In this document: piece after piece, positions 1 to 11,630 of the stretch
How positions within the stretch are numbered: position 1 is the first letter of the stretch
Layout of the letters: the number at the start of each line of letters is the position of its first letter
Origin: Pipra filicauda
Taxonomy: Eukaryota; Chordata; Aves; Passeriformes; Pipridae
Direction of reading: 5' to 3'
NCBI RefSeq assembly: GCF_003945595.2
Contig: NW_024104420.1
Span: 3,532,201 to 3,596,200 of the forward strand
DNA: 64,000 bases
Translations under genes and position numbers: made by a program
Notes under the pieces: model-generated
The model's input: only the letters and a program-made list of their open reading frames with translations
Database searches by the model: none
Told to the model about the DNA's origin: nothing

Positions 1-3000
1 TAGATCAGAAAATCCATTTTGTTCCACAGCAGGGATGGCAGGAATACCGAAGAATATTGGTAATTTTTGAACTGGGCAGTGCAGGAACTGTTTGGAGTGC
101 TTACACTGTAGCCTTTCAATTTCTGCCAGGGCTGGGGTTAGTACTTGTACTGAAGAACCACATGCTGCCATCTGGCAAGTGCCAATTTCATCCAGTCAAA
201 ACATCAAAACACAAAATATTTTCATTATGCTTTTAATTGCAAAGCAAATAGGCAGCATGTGCTTCTGCCCTCAGAGCCATAAATTAACTTCCATAATTTG
301 GTAAATAACACGTGCTCCATTTACTCTCATGACTTTAACTCCGATATCTTGGTCACACAGCCACCTTCTCGGTGTTGTGCATTGTTCTTGAACATTGTGC
401 CCCTGTATCTGTTAGAAATTTTATCACTTGTCACTGGTGACCAACTGGAATAAGAATGTATTCTGGTTTAATATAGGACTAACCTCACATTCAAAAGAAT
501 CTGAGGGGAAACAAGAGTTCATAATTTCCTTCATCAAAGTCATTAGGATCACCCCAAATATCACCATCTCAATCATCTGGGGACACTATTAATTTCCAAA
601 TTTGCATGAGGTCAGTCAGGTATGAGGCCTGCATGATCATCATCTCAATCTATTCTTCCAAGTTTTGTTTCTCTCCTTTTCTTCCTGTAACTGTGTAGGT
701 CTTCACCTCCTTTGGAGCCCGTACCAAGTATTGTTTGTTTGGGTAAGGGGTTGAGAGCATCAGTCACGCTCCATCCCATGTCTACAGTCCCTTTTATTGA
801 CTCATAGAGTGGTAGGACAAGTAACTAACCTCTACATCACAAATAGGTGGCATATGGAAAAATGAACACACAACAGGTCATCAAAGCAGACATAGAAACA
901 CACAGATACGAGCCAGTGGACTTTCCTGTGAACATGTCATATTGCTAGTGTATTTTCAGCAGAAATTTAAAAGTGCATCCTTTACCTACATTTTCCATGT
1001 TGTTTTCTACAAGCGGCTTTTTGCAGACAGAACAGAAGCTTTGGAAAAGTTTTATGAGAGAGACCCTCCCGCTGAGTCATGAAGTGCAGAAAGGACCTTG
1101 CTTTCTTGTCAGAGAGGAGTCTAGCTACATCTAGATCCAATCCTAGTCCCAGATTTGGTCAAAGGTTTATGTCTAAAAGATTAGATATATGTGTAATTGA
1201 GTGCACTATTTTTTTAGAGTAATATTAAACCAACAATATTACAGGTAGCAGAATAATTACTAAGTAGAGGTTGATGAAAGTAGAAATTGACCCATACCAA
1301 CAACTATGGAGAAATCTCTCTTACTCAGCCTCAAAGAGTAACCTTGATGTGCTTGCCTCCACACATACTCCTAAAAGGAGTGTGTTAGAAAACCCTGCCT
1401 TTAAAAGTGAGATTGGGAGTTTCTATTGTAAAGTAATTGACTCCGACTCATATGTTTCTAGGCCAGCTGTGTCAGCTCAGCAGCCTTTAGCTCAACAGCT
1501 TTAGATAAGTTATCAGTACATTCACTGGATGGTTCCTTTATCAGGTGTTTTGTCTGCCACCTCTGCCAGATTCTGGCAGAAAACATTGTTCTTCACTTCC
1601 TCAGAATGCATAATTTTGGGATTGAAGAATCAGGCTGGTCTCAGCATCCTTCAACACCAAAAGCAACATGACTCCCCTTCTTCAACTGATAATTTTTGCA
1701 AATAAGTTAAAGTTCGAGCTGTTTTACCCCCACTTAGGCAGAGCATCCTCCTACAAGGCTGACATAAGAGCAGGTACAATTTTTTCCATTCAACTGAAAA
1801 TTGTTCCCTTCACACCCATATTTTGACCTTCTTTAAAAATTCATTTAATTTATAATAACATATTGTTAATAGTGATGCTAAAAATATGGGACAGTTTCTT
1901 TGGTATTAAAATTATTTTTAAAATCACTGTGGCTCTAGAATAATTTTAATAAAGTCTAATGATGTTGAAAATTTTAATTGATATATCTAGAAAGTTTTAA
2001 TTGAGATAATTGAGATCAACTGAGATCACAAAGGTATTTCGGAGTATATATAATTCAGTCTTCAAAAATCCAGTCATATATAGCAAACTGGAGCTGTAGG
2101 ATTTATTTACATTAAAGTTCAGCATATAGTATTAGTCCCAAAAGAAGATCTAAAAATCTCAGATCACACAAGAAAAAATCTCTTAAAATGTAGAATAAGT
2201 CTGTTCCCCAGGAGGAACATAGGTGAAGAGAAATACAACTTCCTCACACTTAAAGGAGCCTTACCATTATACAATGTTGAATAGTATTTAACAAGTTTCA
2301 TGAAAAAGTTTCAGAGACTTCATGACTTCAGTGAATGTTTATGGAGCAATAAGTCTGAAACATACAGGTATCCCAGCAACTCTGAGTTGTGTTTTTTGAT
2401 TATTCAACGCAGAGATAAAGAGTAAAATTATTATATAGGGCTTGAACTAATGATTTTTCTGAAACTTACTTTACCTAGTCTCAAGGCATTTGACAGCTTG
2501 TTGTAACAAAAAACCTATTTTTTATTAGTAGTATTATTAGCATTATTAGTATTATTATTTTGAAATACTAAGAATAGTAATTTCATTTGCCTCTAATAAC
2601 AATTGCAGTACATAAGAACAAATAAAGGGGAAAATATAGATGATTTTTATCTTATGCTGACCATATCCTCTTCACTTCAGTCATCTGAAACATAATCTGC
2701 AGTTTACATCCAGACCAGTTAGTTAAAATCCTTTGAATGGACCTTTCTTTCCCAGTCTTTTCTAATGAACTTTTGAAATTTGTTTATATATCTTTATTTA
2801 GCTATTAACTCCATACTTCAGTATTTCTTTTGTAAAAGAGTTCACTTTAGTTTATTTTTTATTGCATGCAGAGTGACTTCATTGGGTGTTGCATGTATGT
2901 TGTAATGTGAAAAACAATAAATAATAACTCCCCATTCACTCTGACCATACAGTTTGTGATTACATGGACATGTATCAAAATCACCTTCCGCCACCTCTTT

Positions 3001-6000
3001 CTCTTTTTTATAGTGGGGAGACTTAGACTATTTTCTCTCCTCTGTAAAGTAACTGAGTATCTTTGATCATTCCCATTTCCTTCTCTACTGTCGCTAGTTC
3101 TGTTAAGTAGTGTTTTTAAGATGAAATGTCTTGTAGTATGCTCAGTTTAAAATGTCAGCAGACTAAGGGCTAGTTTTGTGATGCCACAATGTTTTGTTGT
3201 CTATTCCTGTTCCACTGTATAACATCTTATTTGCCTTTTTAGTTACTGTTAGGGACTGAGATGAGAGTTTCAGAGGGCTGTTCACAGTGACTTCAAATAT
3301 TGACTCAGGAAAGAGGCACCAATAATTTCAAGCCAATTATTGTGTCTAGAAAATCTAGTCAAGATTTTCTTGGCATCTGCCTTGCTTCATATTAAATATT
3401 ACCTTGCACTTCATTACTCTTGATTATTGGCAATCTTCTGCAACTCTTTCCTACCTTGAGTGGTTTTCTAATGTCAAAGCCTTGTCATCTCATTTTTCAC
3501 CCTATTTCTAGATGGTTTTTGAAGATAAGCATCAAATAGGACTGTTGCCTAAAGAGGCAATCAAGGTACGTTCATAGTGCACGTTCATAGTGAAAACTTA
3601 CCACTAGTTTCCTTATTTTAGCTCTGTAATTAGTTACCATTTGTCTGCAAATCCAATGTTCTGTCAGCCAGCTGCCCTCAACTCTTTGCTGGCATGCCAG
3701 CAGGAATGCACGACGTGACTTGCTGCACTTATTTCCCAGTTGACTAACTCACTCTATTCTTTCTTATAGTTTCTGCCAATGTGACTGATATAGAAGTAAG
3801 ATGTAATGGCCTGTAGATCCCCAGATACTCTTTGAAGCCCTTTTTGAAAACTTGTTCTCATTTGCTTTCTTACTCTCTTCTGGTTTCAAGCAACAGGTTT
3901 TATATCATGTAGTTGGTAACAATCCACTCTGGACCTATTGGGTGAAACCTTTTGCTCTGATAATTCATTACTCTTATATTTTGCTCTAGAATTTTTTCCA
4001 GTGATGTGACTATTTAAGAATAGCAAACACAAATAAAAAGAAAACTTTGGATTTTATCACTATTAACTTGAATATTCATTTTTATGTGCCAGCCATCTAT
4101 CAGCTCTATGGATTCAAGTGCAGGCTTCTGGTTTCTGGTGTGTTTGAAAACATTTTTATTACTTATTTTTATGCTTAGAACAACTAAATCTTAAAATCTT
4201 CATTGCCTGCCTGATTAGATATGATTTCAAATATAATTTTGATTCCTTACATCATCTTTGGGCACAATTTTCAACATTCTGAAAAAAAAAGAAAGAGACT
4301 TCTTGGTTTTTGTGATCATTTTACTCTGCTTCTACAACTGTGACATAATAAAGCAACTATACAGAACATGACTGCACCACAACCCCTCCACCCCAGAAGT
4401 TAGACCAATACTTGTGGTTTTTTTCAAATAATATAGGCAAATTACAAATGTTTGTGGGGTTATACTCCTGAATAAATTTGTAAGATTCAAATTCAAATGC
4501 ATACCTTTGGTCCAAAAGCAGACATTTAAAACAAATCAAGCTGCACTTTAACAAAAATCAGACAAAAACTTCAGAATTTCCAAGGTGAAATTAATTTCTC
4601 CATAAATGCACACGGTCAGAACTTGTATGTACAAGGCAAACAAATCTTAGAAATATATAGAATGGGGGAAGATTTTTTTTTTTAAGGTCTTGAAAAATCA
4701 TTTGGCCATACCATAACAAGCCTTGTAACTCCCACTTATCTATCAGATTCAGACGATAGACAATTAAAATGTCAGTTAGAGTGGAAGATTATAAAGAAGC
4801 TGTAGTTTTTATCTTGACACCTTTTAGAATCCTAACACCTAATGTCATTTTGTAGTGTTCTGGGACAGTAATTACACAGAAAACATGTAATAAACACATG
4901 TTAATGAGGTAAGAAAACAAGAACTGTGCCCTTCACTAATGGAATCCAAGGATTATAGCACTGAAGCAGGCACACATAATAAGAACTATCAGAAAGAACT
5001 GTGTCAGAGCTTGAAACATAGTAAGATGTATTGATGTGTTTTATACAGCTGTAGTCTTGATGTAGGCTTGTTATTTATACAAAGTTTCTAGCAGACAGTG
5101 GGATAGTGTGCTGACTGAAAAACAGCTTATGTTCAGCTGAGCTGTTTGACCATGTATCTTCAGATAATTTTATTTATAAACATGTCAGATGATAAACATA
5201 CACTTATTATCCTATGTTTTGACAAAAGGAACATTCAGACATATACATGAGTCAATACATAGAAGTTATCAAAAATAATATATTATTTATATTATTTATA
5301 TTATTTACTAGATTTATAAAAACTAAGATCAGGGAAACTCAATAGACTTACAGTTACTATATAGAACTATATTTGGAGATAAGGAATTCATTATTCTTTA
5401 CCTAAAGTCAGTGACCTAATTTGAAGTGATCTCCATGATGAAATAAAAAAGGATTCTTGAAAGTGAGAAATATCAAAGTCTTGAAAAACTGAAACAAAAA
5501 CTGTTTCACATATGAACTGATTTCATAGACAAATAATAGAAAAAAACCCAAACAACTACATAAAGAAAAAAAAAAAAGAAAAAAAAATCTGAGAAAGTCT
5601 CTCCATTCTGCACTTATTTTGTGTCCTGAAGTTCTGGTCTATGTAGTCTTCAGGGAATACAATTCAGAGAGCATTCTTCTAGTTGAAATATATCCTATGT
5701 CATGGATCCCTACTTAGTAAACATCACTGGCTCTCAGTCTGCATGAGGTAAATGCACTATGGCTCACATTATGGACAGATAATATGACTATACACCTCTG
5801 TTTTATCATTTGCATAGATCCAGCTCAACCAACAACTGGCTTTTCTATTCAATACCTTAATTCAGTTTGTTCTGACCTCTATGTACAGCCCACAGAGACA
5901 AAAATGCATCTCCAGATGGCACTTTTCATCCTAGAAAGCATACTTCTTCCTACTGAAAATGGATCAGCAGGACTGCTCTTAATTTTTGGAGCTCTAGTGA

Positions 6001-7320
6001 AGAATTTCAAGTCAGGAAGGACAAACTCCACTTTTTTATTTCTGGTTACTACCAGACACTGACTACTTTCTTCTGTAGGAATCCAGCTAAAACTACCCTG
6101 AAACACAGAAGCAAATCTGATATGCATTTTTTTCTTTGATAATTTTCAGGTAATTGCCACAAATTGGGTGTTTATTGTCAAAAAAACCCCACAGATCTAT
6201 ACTATGCTGTAAATCTCATCCCATGGATCTTGTTTAGGTATTGCTTTTTATGAGACTTGGAACATGGCTTTAAAACCCACTTTTTAACACCATGAATAGA
6301 GAAATACAAGAGTTCATCTCTCTTGTTCCTGGAGCTTTCATTTATGCTTCTCCTTAACCTTCTGCAATATTACAGATATTGTTACAAGTACCTCATTCCA
6401 ATTCTTTTTGAACAATGACTGGGAACACTACACTTCTGAGATATAATCTGTACATTTCTGTATGGAAATATTGGAAGAAGCTCTATCAAAGTAAAGAAAG
6501 CTTTTAAAAATGGTCTCCTAACAGTAGAAAACCACACTGTGAAAAGTAAACTCTGAAAAATATACTCAATCAAGAATAATTTGAAACCAAAACATACTCT
6601 GGATTCTCAGTCTATTTTTTGTAAGAAAAATAGTATTTTAACATAACATCCAGGGATTAAGATCCTAAAACAGGAAAAAACCAGAGAGTTGACTGATGAT
6701 GCAGTAGGTAAAGAAAACAATAGAAGAATACTTGATATTAACATGAGTAAGAAACTTACTTGACTGTAAATTCCTTAGCAGTCTTAAAGTTTCAAGGACA
6801 ACAATGTTGAATACAATACTCCATGGCAAGAATGAGAGTTTTGCTACTGCATTTTTTCCTTTTGTGACATAATGAATCATAAAAATATGAGCAAAGACTT
6901 TTTCAAAAAATGTAATACATTTCAGCCAAGAACTGCCAGTCAAAAGTAAAAGAAATCAAGACAGTTTGCAAGTTGAAAGTTGCTTGGGTAACCCCTTCAA
7001 AATTCAGATTAGTTCAATGTGCAGGAGCAAAATAAATGGAGGAAAGCCATCAGATGAGAGAGAATCCAAAGGTCTGGTTCTGAAAGGAATTTTGTACCTT
7101 AGAAAGATGTACTGAGTCACACATTCTTCTGTTGAGTTCTGTTGGGTAGATGAATGCTTAATTTTTTAGACAAAACCAGGAGTTTTATTAGCAGCATGAC
7201 ACCTGGGAAGATATATTTCTGTGTTTACTTCCTAAAGTGCCTCTAGCCTATAAACCAGGACTGGTTGGTCAGACCTGTTGGCAAGAAAATAGAAAAATTA
7301 TAATCATCTCAAGTGTGAGT
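1..7320. other. Non-genic AT-rich stretch, no recognised gene
   Basis: No open frame here resembles a known protein, and none shows a convincing exon with flanking splice sites. The stretch contains simple AT-rich patches: ATT-type repeats near 2521-2560, a TATTATT-type patch at 5275-5308 and an A-rich patch at 5563-5588. A 13-base tandem duplication lies at 3568-3593. The overlapping frames on opposite strands at 5784-6127 are the longest open region but match nothing I know. The stretch ends at the 3' terminus of a minus-strand CR1. Confidence 0.7.
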
Positions 7321-10145
7321 TACAGAATCACAGAATCAACTAGGTTGGAAAAGACCTCTAAGATCATTGAATCCAACCTTTGATCGAACACCATCCTGTC
7401 AACTGGACTACAGCACTAAGCACTATGTCTAGTTGTTTCTTGAACACTTCCAATGATGGTGACTCCACTGCCATCTTGGACAGTCCATTCCAATGCTTAA
7501 CAACCCCTTCTGTGAAGAAATTCCTCCTAAAGTCAAACTTGAACCTCCCCTGGTCCAGGTTGAGGCTATTTCTTCTCATCCTGTCACTGGTTGCCTGGAA
7601 GGAGAGATCAACAATCTCCTTTCACATAGTTGTAGAGAGCGATAAGGTCAACCCTGAGCTTCAATTTCTCCGGGATGAACACCCTCAGCCACTCCTCATA
7701 GGACTTTGTGCTCCAGATCCTTCACCAGCTCCATTGCCCTTCTCTGGACACACTCCAGCACCTAAATGTCCTTTGTGTAGTGAGGGGCCCAGAACTAGAC
7801 ACAGGACTCAAGGTATGGCCTCACCAGTGCTGAGTGTACAGGAGGACAATCACAGCCCTGGACACGCTGCCCACACTATTTTTGTTACAGGTCAGAGTCT
7901 CCTCAGCCTTCTTGGCCACCTGGGTGCACTACTGGCCCATGTTCATATGGCTGTCAACTAGCACTCCAAGATAATTTTCTGCCAAGCAGCTTTCCAGCCA
8001 CTCTTCCCCCAGCCTGTAGTGCCGCAGGAGTTGTTGTCACGTTTGGGCAGGATCCAGCACTTGCCCTTGTTGAACTTCATTCAGTGGGCCTCAGCCCATC
8101 AATCCAGCCTATCCAGATCCCTCAGCAGAGCCTTGCTACTCTCCGGCAGAGCAACACTCCTGCTCAGCTTAGAGTCATTTGTGAACTTACTGAGGGTGCA
8201 CTCAATCCCCTCATCCAAGTGATCAATAAAGATATTAAACAGAAGTGGCCCCAATACTGAGCTTTGGGAAACACCACTAGTGCCCAGCTGCCAACTGGAT
8301 GTGGCACCATGCACCAACCCTGGGTGGCCCTGGGCCCAGCCATCCAGCCAGTTCTTAACCCAGCCAGGGCACCTGACCAAGCCATGGTCAGCCAGCTTTT
8401 CCAGGAGTATGCTATAGGAGACAGTGTCAGAGGCTTTGCTGAAGCCCAGGTAGACCACATCCACAGCCTTCCCCTCATCCACCAAGTGGGTCACTGGTAA
8501 CAAAGGAGACCAGGTTGGTGAGTAAGGCCTGCCTTTAATAAACCCATCATGGCTGGGCCTGCTCTCCTGGTTGTCCTATATGCTGCATGATTACACTAAA
8601 GATGACATTTTCCACAACCTTGCTGGATACCAAGGACAGGCTGAGACCCCTGCAGTTCCACGGATCCTTCTTCCAGACCTTCTTGTGGATGAGCGCAACA
8701 TTGGCTAACCTCCAGTCATCTGGGACCTTTCTGGTTAGCCAGGATTGATGTTAAATAATGGTGAGTGTCTTGGTGAGCTCTTCCACTAGTTTCCTCAGCA
8801 CCCTTGGATGAATCCCACCTGGTTCCATAGACTTGTGAGTTTCTAGGTGATCCTCCTCCTGGATTATAAAGGAGCTATTCTATTCCCTTTTCCTGTCTAC
8901 CAGCTCAGGGGGCCAGTTGCCCTGAGGATAACAGGTCTTACTGCTAAAGACTGAAGCAAAGAAGGCATTAAGTACCTCAGCCTTTTCCTCATCCTTGGTG
9001 ACAATATTCCCCACGATGTCCAGTAAAGGATGGAGATTTTCCTTCACCATCCTCTTGTTGATGTGTTTATGAAAACATGTTTTATTATCTTTCACAGCAG
9101 TGGCCAGGTTGAGTTCTAGGTGAGCTTTCACCTTTCTAGTTTTCTCTCTAAATGATCTAACTACATCCTTGTACTCTTCCTGAGTTTTCTGCCCCTTCTT
9201 CCAAAAGTCAAAAACCCTATTTTTTTTCCCTGAGTTCCTGCATGAGTTCCCCATTCAGCCAGGCTGGTCTTCTTCCCTGATGGCTCCTCTTTTGGTACAT
9301 AGAGGGCTCCTGTGCCTTTCAGATTTCCTTCTTAAAGTACGTCAAGCCTTCCTGGACCCCTTTGTCATCAAGGACTATTTTCTAAGGGGCTCTCTGAACC
9401 AGTAGGCCCCTGAACCAGGGGCTCTCTGAATAGGCCAAAGTCTGCCCTCCAGAAGTCTGAGGTAGAGGTTTTGTTGACACCCTCCCTTACTTCACCAAGA
9501 ATCAAAACCTCTATCATTTCATGGTCACAGTACCCCAGATGGCCTCCTACCACCACATCTCCCACCAGCCCTTATCTGTTTGTAAACAGCAGGTCTAATG
9601 GGGCCCAGCTCTGGTAGGCTCGTTGGCCAGCTGTGTCAGGAAGATCTCTTCCACACACTCCAGGAATCTCCTAGACCACCTCCTCTCCCTTGTGTTGAGT
9701 TTCTACCAAGTGTTGAGCTTCTAGCAAGTTAAAGTCTCTCTCCCACAAGAGCAAGCCTTAGTAATCATGAAACATCAGTCAGCCACTTGCAGAATGCTTC
9801 ATCTGCACCTTCATCCTGGTTGAGTGGTGTATAACATACTCCCACAGAGATATCTGCCTTACTAGCCTTCCCCCAATTTCTACCCGTTGGCACTCAACCT
9901 TATCATCACTGCCCTTGTTCTGTATACTGTGAAAACTCTCACTAATGTACAGAACCACCCCACCACCTCTGCTTCCTCACTTGTTCCTCCTGAAGAGCTT
10001 ATAACCATCCATTACAGCACTCTGGTCATGGGAGTCATCCCACCATATTTCCATGATGGCAACTACATCACAGCTTTCCTGCTGTACAATGGCTTCTCAT
10101 GTGTGTTACCCATACCGTGTGCATTGGTGTAAAAGCATTTCAGCT
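7321..10145 (-). mobile_element. CR1 LINE, 5'-truncated, long copy
   Basis: This is a non-LTR retrotransposon of the CR1 clade on the minus strand. Its 3' end, at the low-coordinate side, shows the reverse complement of the CR1 terminal repeat (imperfect 8-base ATTCTATG-like units, seen here as cagaatcacagaatc). That is followed by the typical tail wording ggttggaaaagacctctaag. Reading upward on the minus strand come the C-terminal part of ORF2, the reverse transcriptase, the linker and the endonuclease. The match ends at about 10141, where the endonuclease begins with a frame reading LKCFYTNAHGMG. ORF1 and the 5' UTR are absent, as expected for 5' truncation. Several internal duplications, frameshifts and stops show it is an old copy. 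Confidence 0.95.
7395..10141 (-). pseudogene. CR1 ORF2 relic (endonuclease-reverse transcriptase), inactivated
   Basis: The minus-strand reading contains broken pieces of the CR1 ORF2 polyprotein, which nicks target DNA and reverse-transcribes the element RNA. From 5' to 3': an endonuclease segment (about 10141-9368) with CDHE where family members usually have SDH plus an acidic residue (9521-9529); a linker to the N-terminal RT region (9254-8880) with NAFFASVFSSK; the RT palm (8503-8099); and the C-terminal region (7579-7364) with QGRFKFDFRRNFFTEGVVKHWNGL. In the 134-codon RT piece, motif A at residues 18-28 reads [11 protein letters not shown], so the expected first catalytic Asp is Gly. 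Motif B reads GVSQSS instead of GVPQGS, and motif C reads FTNDSKL instead of FADDTKL. Frames change between pieces. The copy cannot encode an active enzyme. Confidence 0.92.
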
Positions 10146-11244
10146 GGGAAATGTGAGTATTTTTCCAATAATATTTCAACATTGAAAAGTCACAGTTTAT
10201 CTTGAATTCAGCATACCACAATACCTAACAGACTGGGGACTCAGATGCAGGGACAGATCGATAGAGAATTACAAAAACTCTTAAACATAAATCCATTTCT
10301 AATAAACCCAGTTCACTCAAGAAAATAGTACTTTGGGTTATTTGTAGAAGAGAATGCAAGATTTGTCCAGAAGGGAATGAAAGGGCAAGCAGATTATAAC
10401 CTATGCCAACATCAGCTCTTTGGAGATACGGATACATGATTCCTGTCCACACTCTAAGGACTATTGATGCACCTTAAATTAAATTGACAGAGGAGGTGTC
10501 TTTGTCTGTAATAAATCAAGACATTTATGCAGCTTTCCATTCCAAGACACCTTCATGGTTCTTTCTTACCTATTTCACTGTTGATGACCTAATCCTACCA
10601 AAAGAGTCAGAGCCCTTCACAATCCATGATTTTAATTCTTAATTTACTTGCATGACTGTGCTGTAATACCATAGTTCCATTCTGAACTGGAATGAAATTC
10701 TGTTCCGTAGAGGGTGAAATCAGACTGCAAATACAAGATCAATATTTCAGGGACTTCCTATTTTGAGGCACGAAAAAGAGATTTCAGGGCTCACAGGCCT
10801 TTTTACAACCTTTGCCTTCAGGCAGAAAATCCCTAGTAGTTACATGTTCAATTTCTAAAACTACTTTGCAGCCGACAATAAGCATTTCTCCAAGAGTCAA
10901 CTGCTAACACATTCAGATAAGCACAGCTAACAAGAATATCTCTAGAAAAAAGCCTTGTCATTGCCAGCAAAGGTTACATTTGCGGTGTCTATTGCAAACC
11001 AAGGCAATCTTGTTCTTGCTCAAATGCTGGGTAGAAACAAGCTTGATCTGTCTCAGTGCAGGCTGAAGAAAAAAAAAGCCAAATGTCTGCATTCATAGAT
11101 GTCAAGCTCAAAGTAATCGGTAAAATATCCTGCTTTTAGTGGATATGTAGGAGCTTTTAGTGGATCTAATTTAGTACTATATTAGCACTTTACCTATTCC
11201 TACCCTCAGCACTTTTGACTACTGTGGATCTCTTGCCTAAAGAA
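10146..11244. other. Non-genic stretch between CR1 and LTR-like segment
   Basis: I recognise no gene or known repeat here. A 13-base direct repeat (gcttttagtggat) occurs twice about 21 bases apart at 11132-11165. The short open frame at 10225-10452 on the minus strand has no recognisable similarity. Confidence 0.6.
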
Positions 11245-11630
11245 AATTCAGGGAGAAAAAGAAACTCCGAGGCAATTTAGTTTTGGAAGTGAGATAAGGA
11301 AAGGGTTTTAATTTGTGCCTCTGATGCATGAGATTACAGGATGCGTGCCTCACCCCCCCCTCCCCGTGTACAGTTGTTACAGTTTATAATACTGTCTGTC
11401 CAATCCCAGATGTTTCCACCTTGTGGCTTTTGCCCTGATCCACCCCCATCCCGCCCCCTGAGAATTGGGGCTGGGGGTTTTTTGGGACCACTTCTTCATC
11501 ATCTTCATCTTCTTCGGGGTACAGGGGGCACAAGTTCACCCAGTTCTTGACTGTACCCTTGCGGTTTAGGCCAAGGTACAAGTGTTCTCTAAACAAAATG
11601 GGCCTACTTTGACAAGAAACTAAACATTTT
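11245..11630 (-). mobile_element. LTR-like segment, probable solo LTR of an endogenous retrovirus (family not identified)
   Basis: This GC- and CpG-richer block stands out from AT-rich surroundings. Read on the minus strand it has the order of a retroviral LTR. There is a U3-like region with an acidic-codon (GAA/GAT) tract, then a TATA-like TATTATAAA at 11391-11383. About 75 bases downstream is an ATTAAA polyadenylation hexamer at 11312-11307, followed by a U5-like pyrimidine-rich tail ending near 11230-11250. I could not fix TG...CA termini or a target-site duplication, so the ends are approximate. No gag, pol or env is recognisable next to it, and no matching second LTR was seen. It could instead be a decayed piece of a larger provirus or a CpG-rich promoter of another kind. 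Confidence 0.5.
11383..11391 (-). promoter_or_regulatory. TATA-like box of the LTR-like segment
   Basis: TATTATAAA on the minus strand lies inside the CpG-richer block and about 75 bases upstream of an ATTAAA hexamer (11312-11307). This TATA-to-poly(A) spacing suits an LTR R region. It is a sequence match only, and activity is unknown. Confidence 0.4.

Noticed and set aside
5784..6127. Overlapping open frames on both strands, 82-92 codons
   Set aside because: No known motif, no convincing splice sites, and open frames this long are expected by chance in 64 kb.
7380..7961. 193-codon plus-strand open frame
   Set aside because: It is the antisense of the minus-strand CR1 ORF2 C-terminal region; the real coding sense is the other strand.
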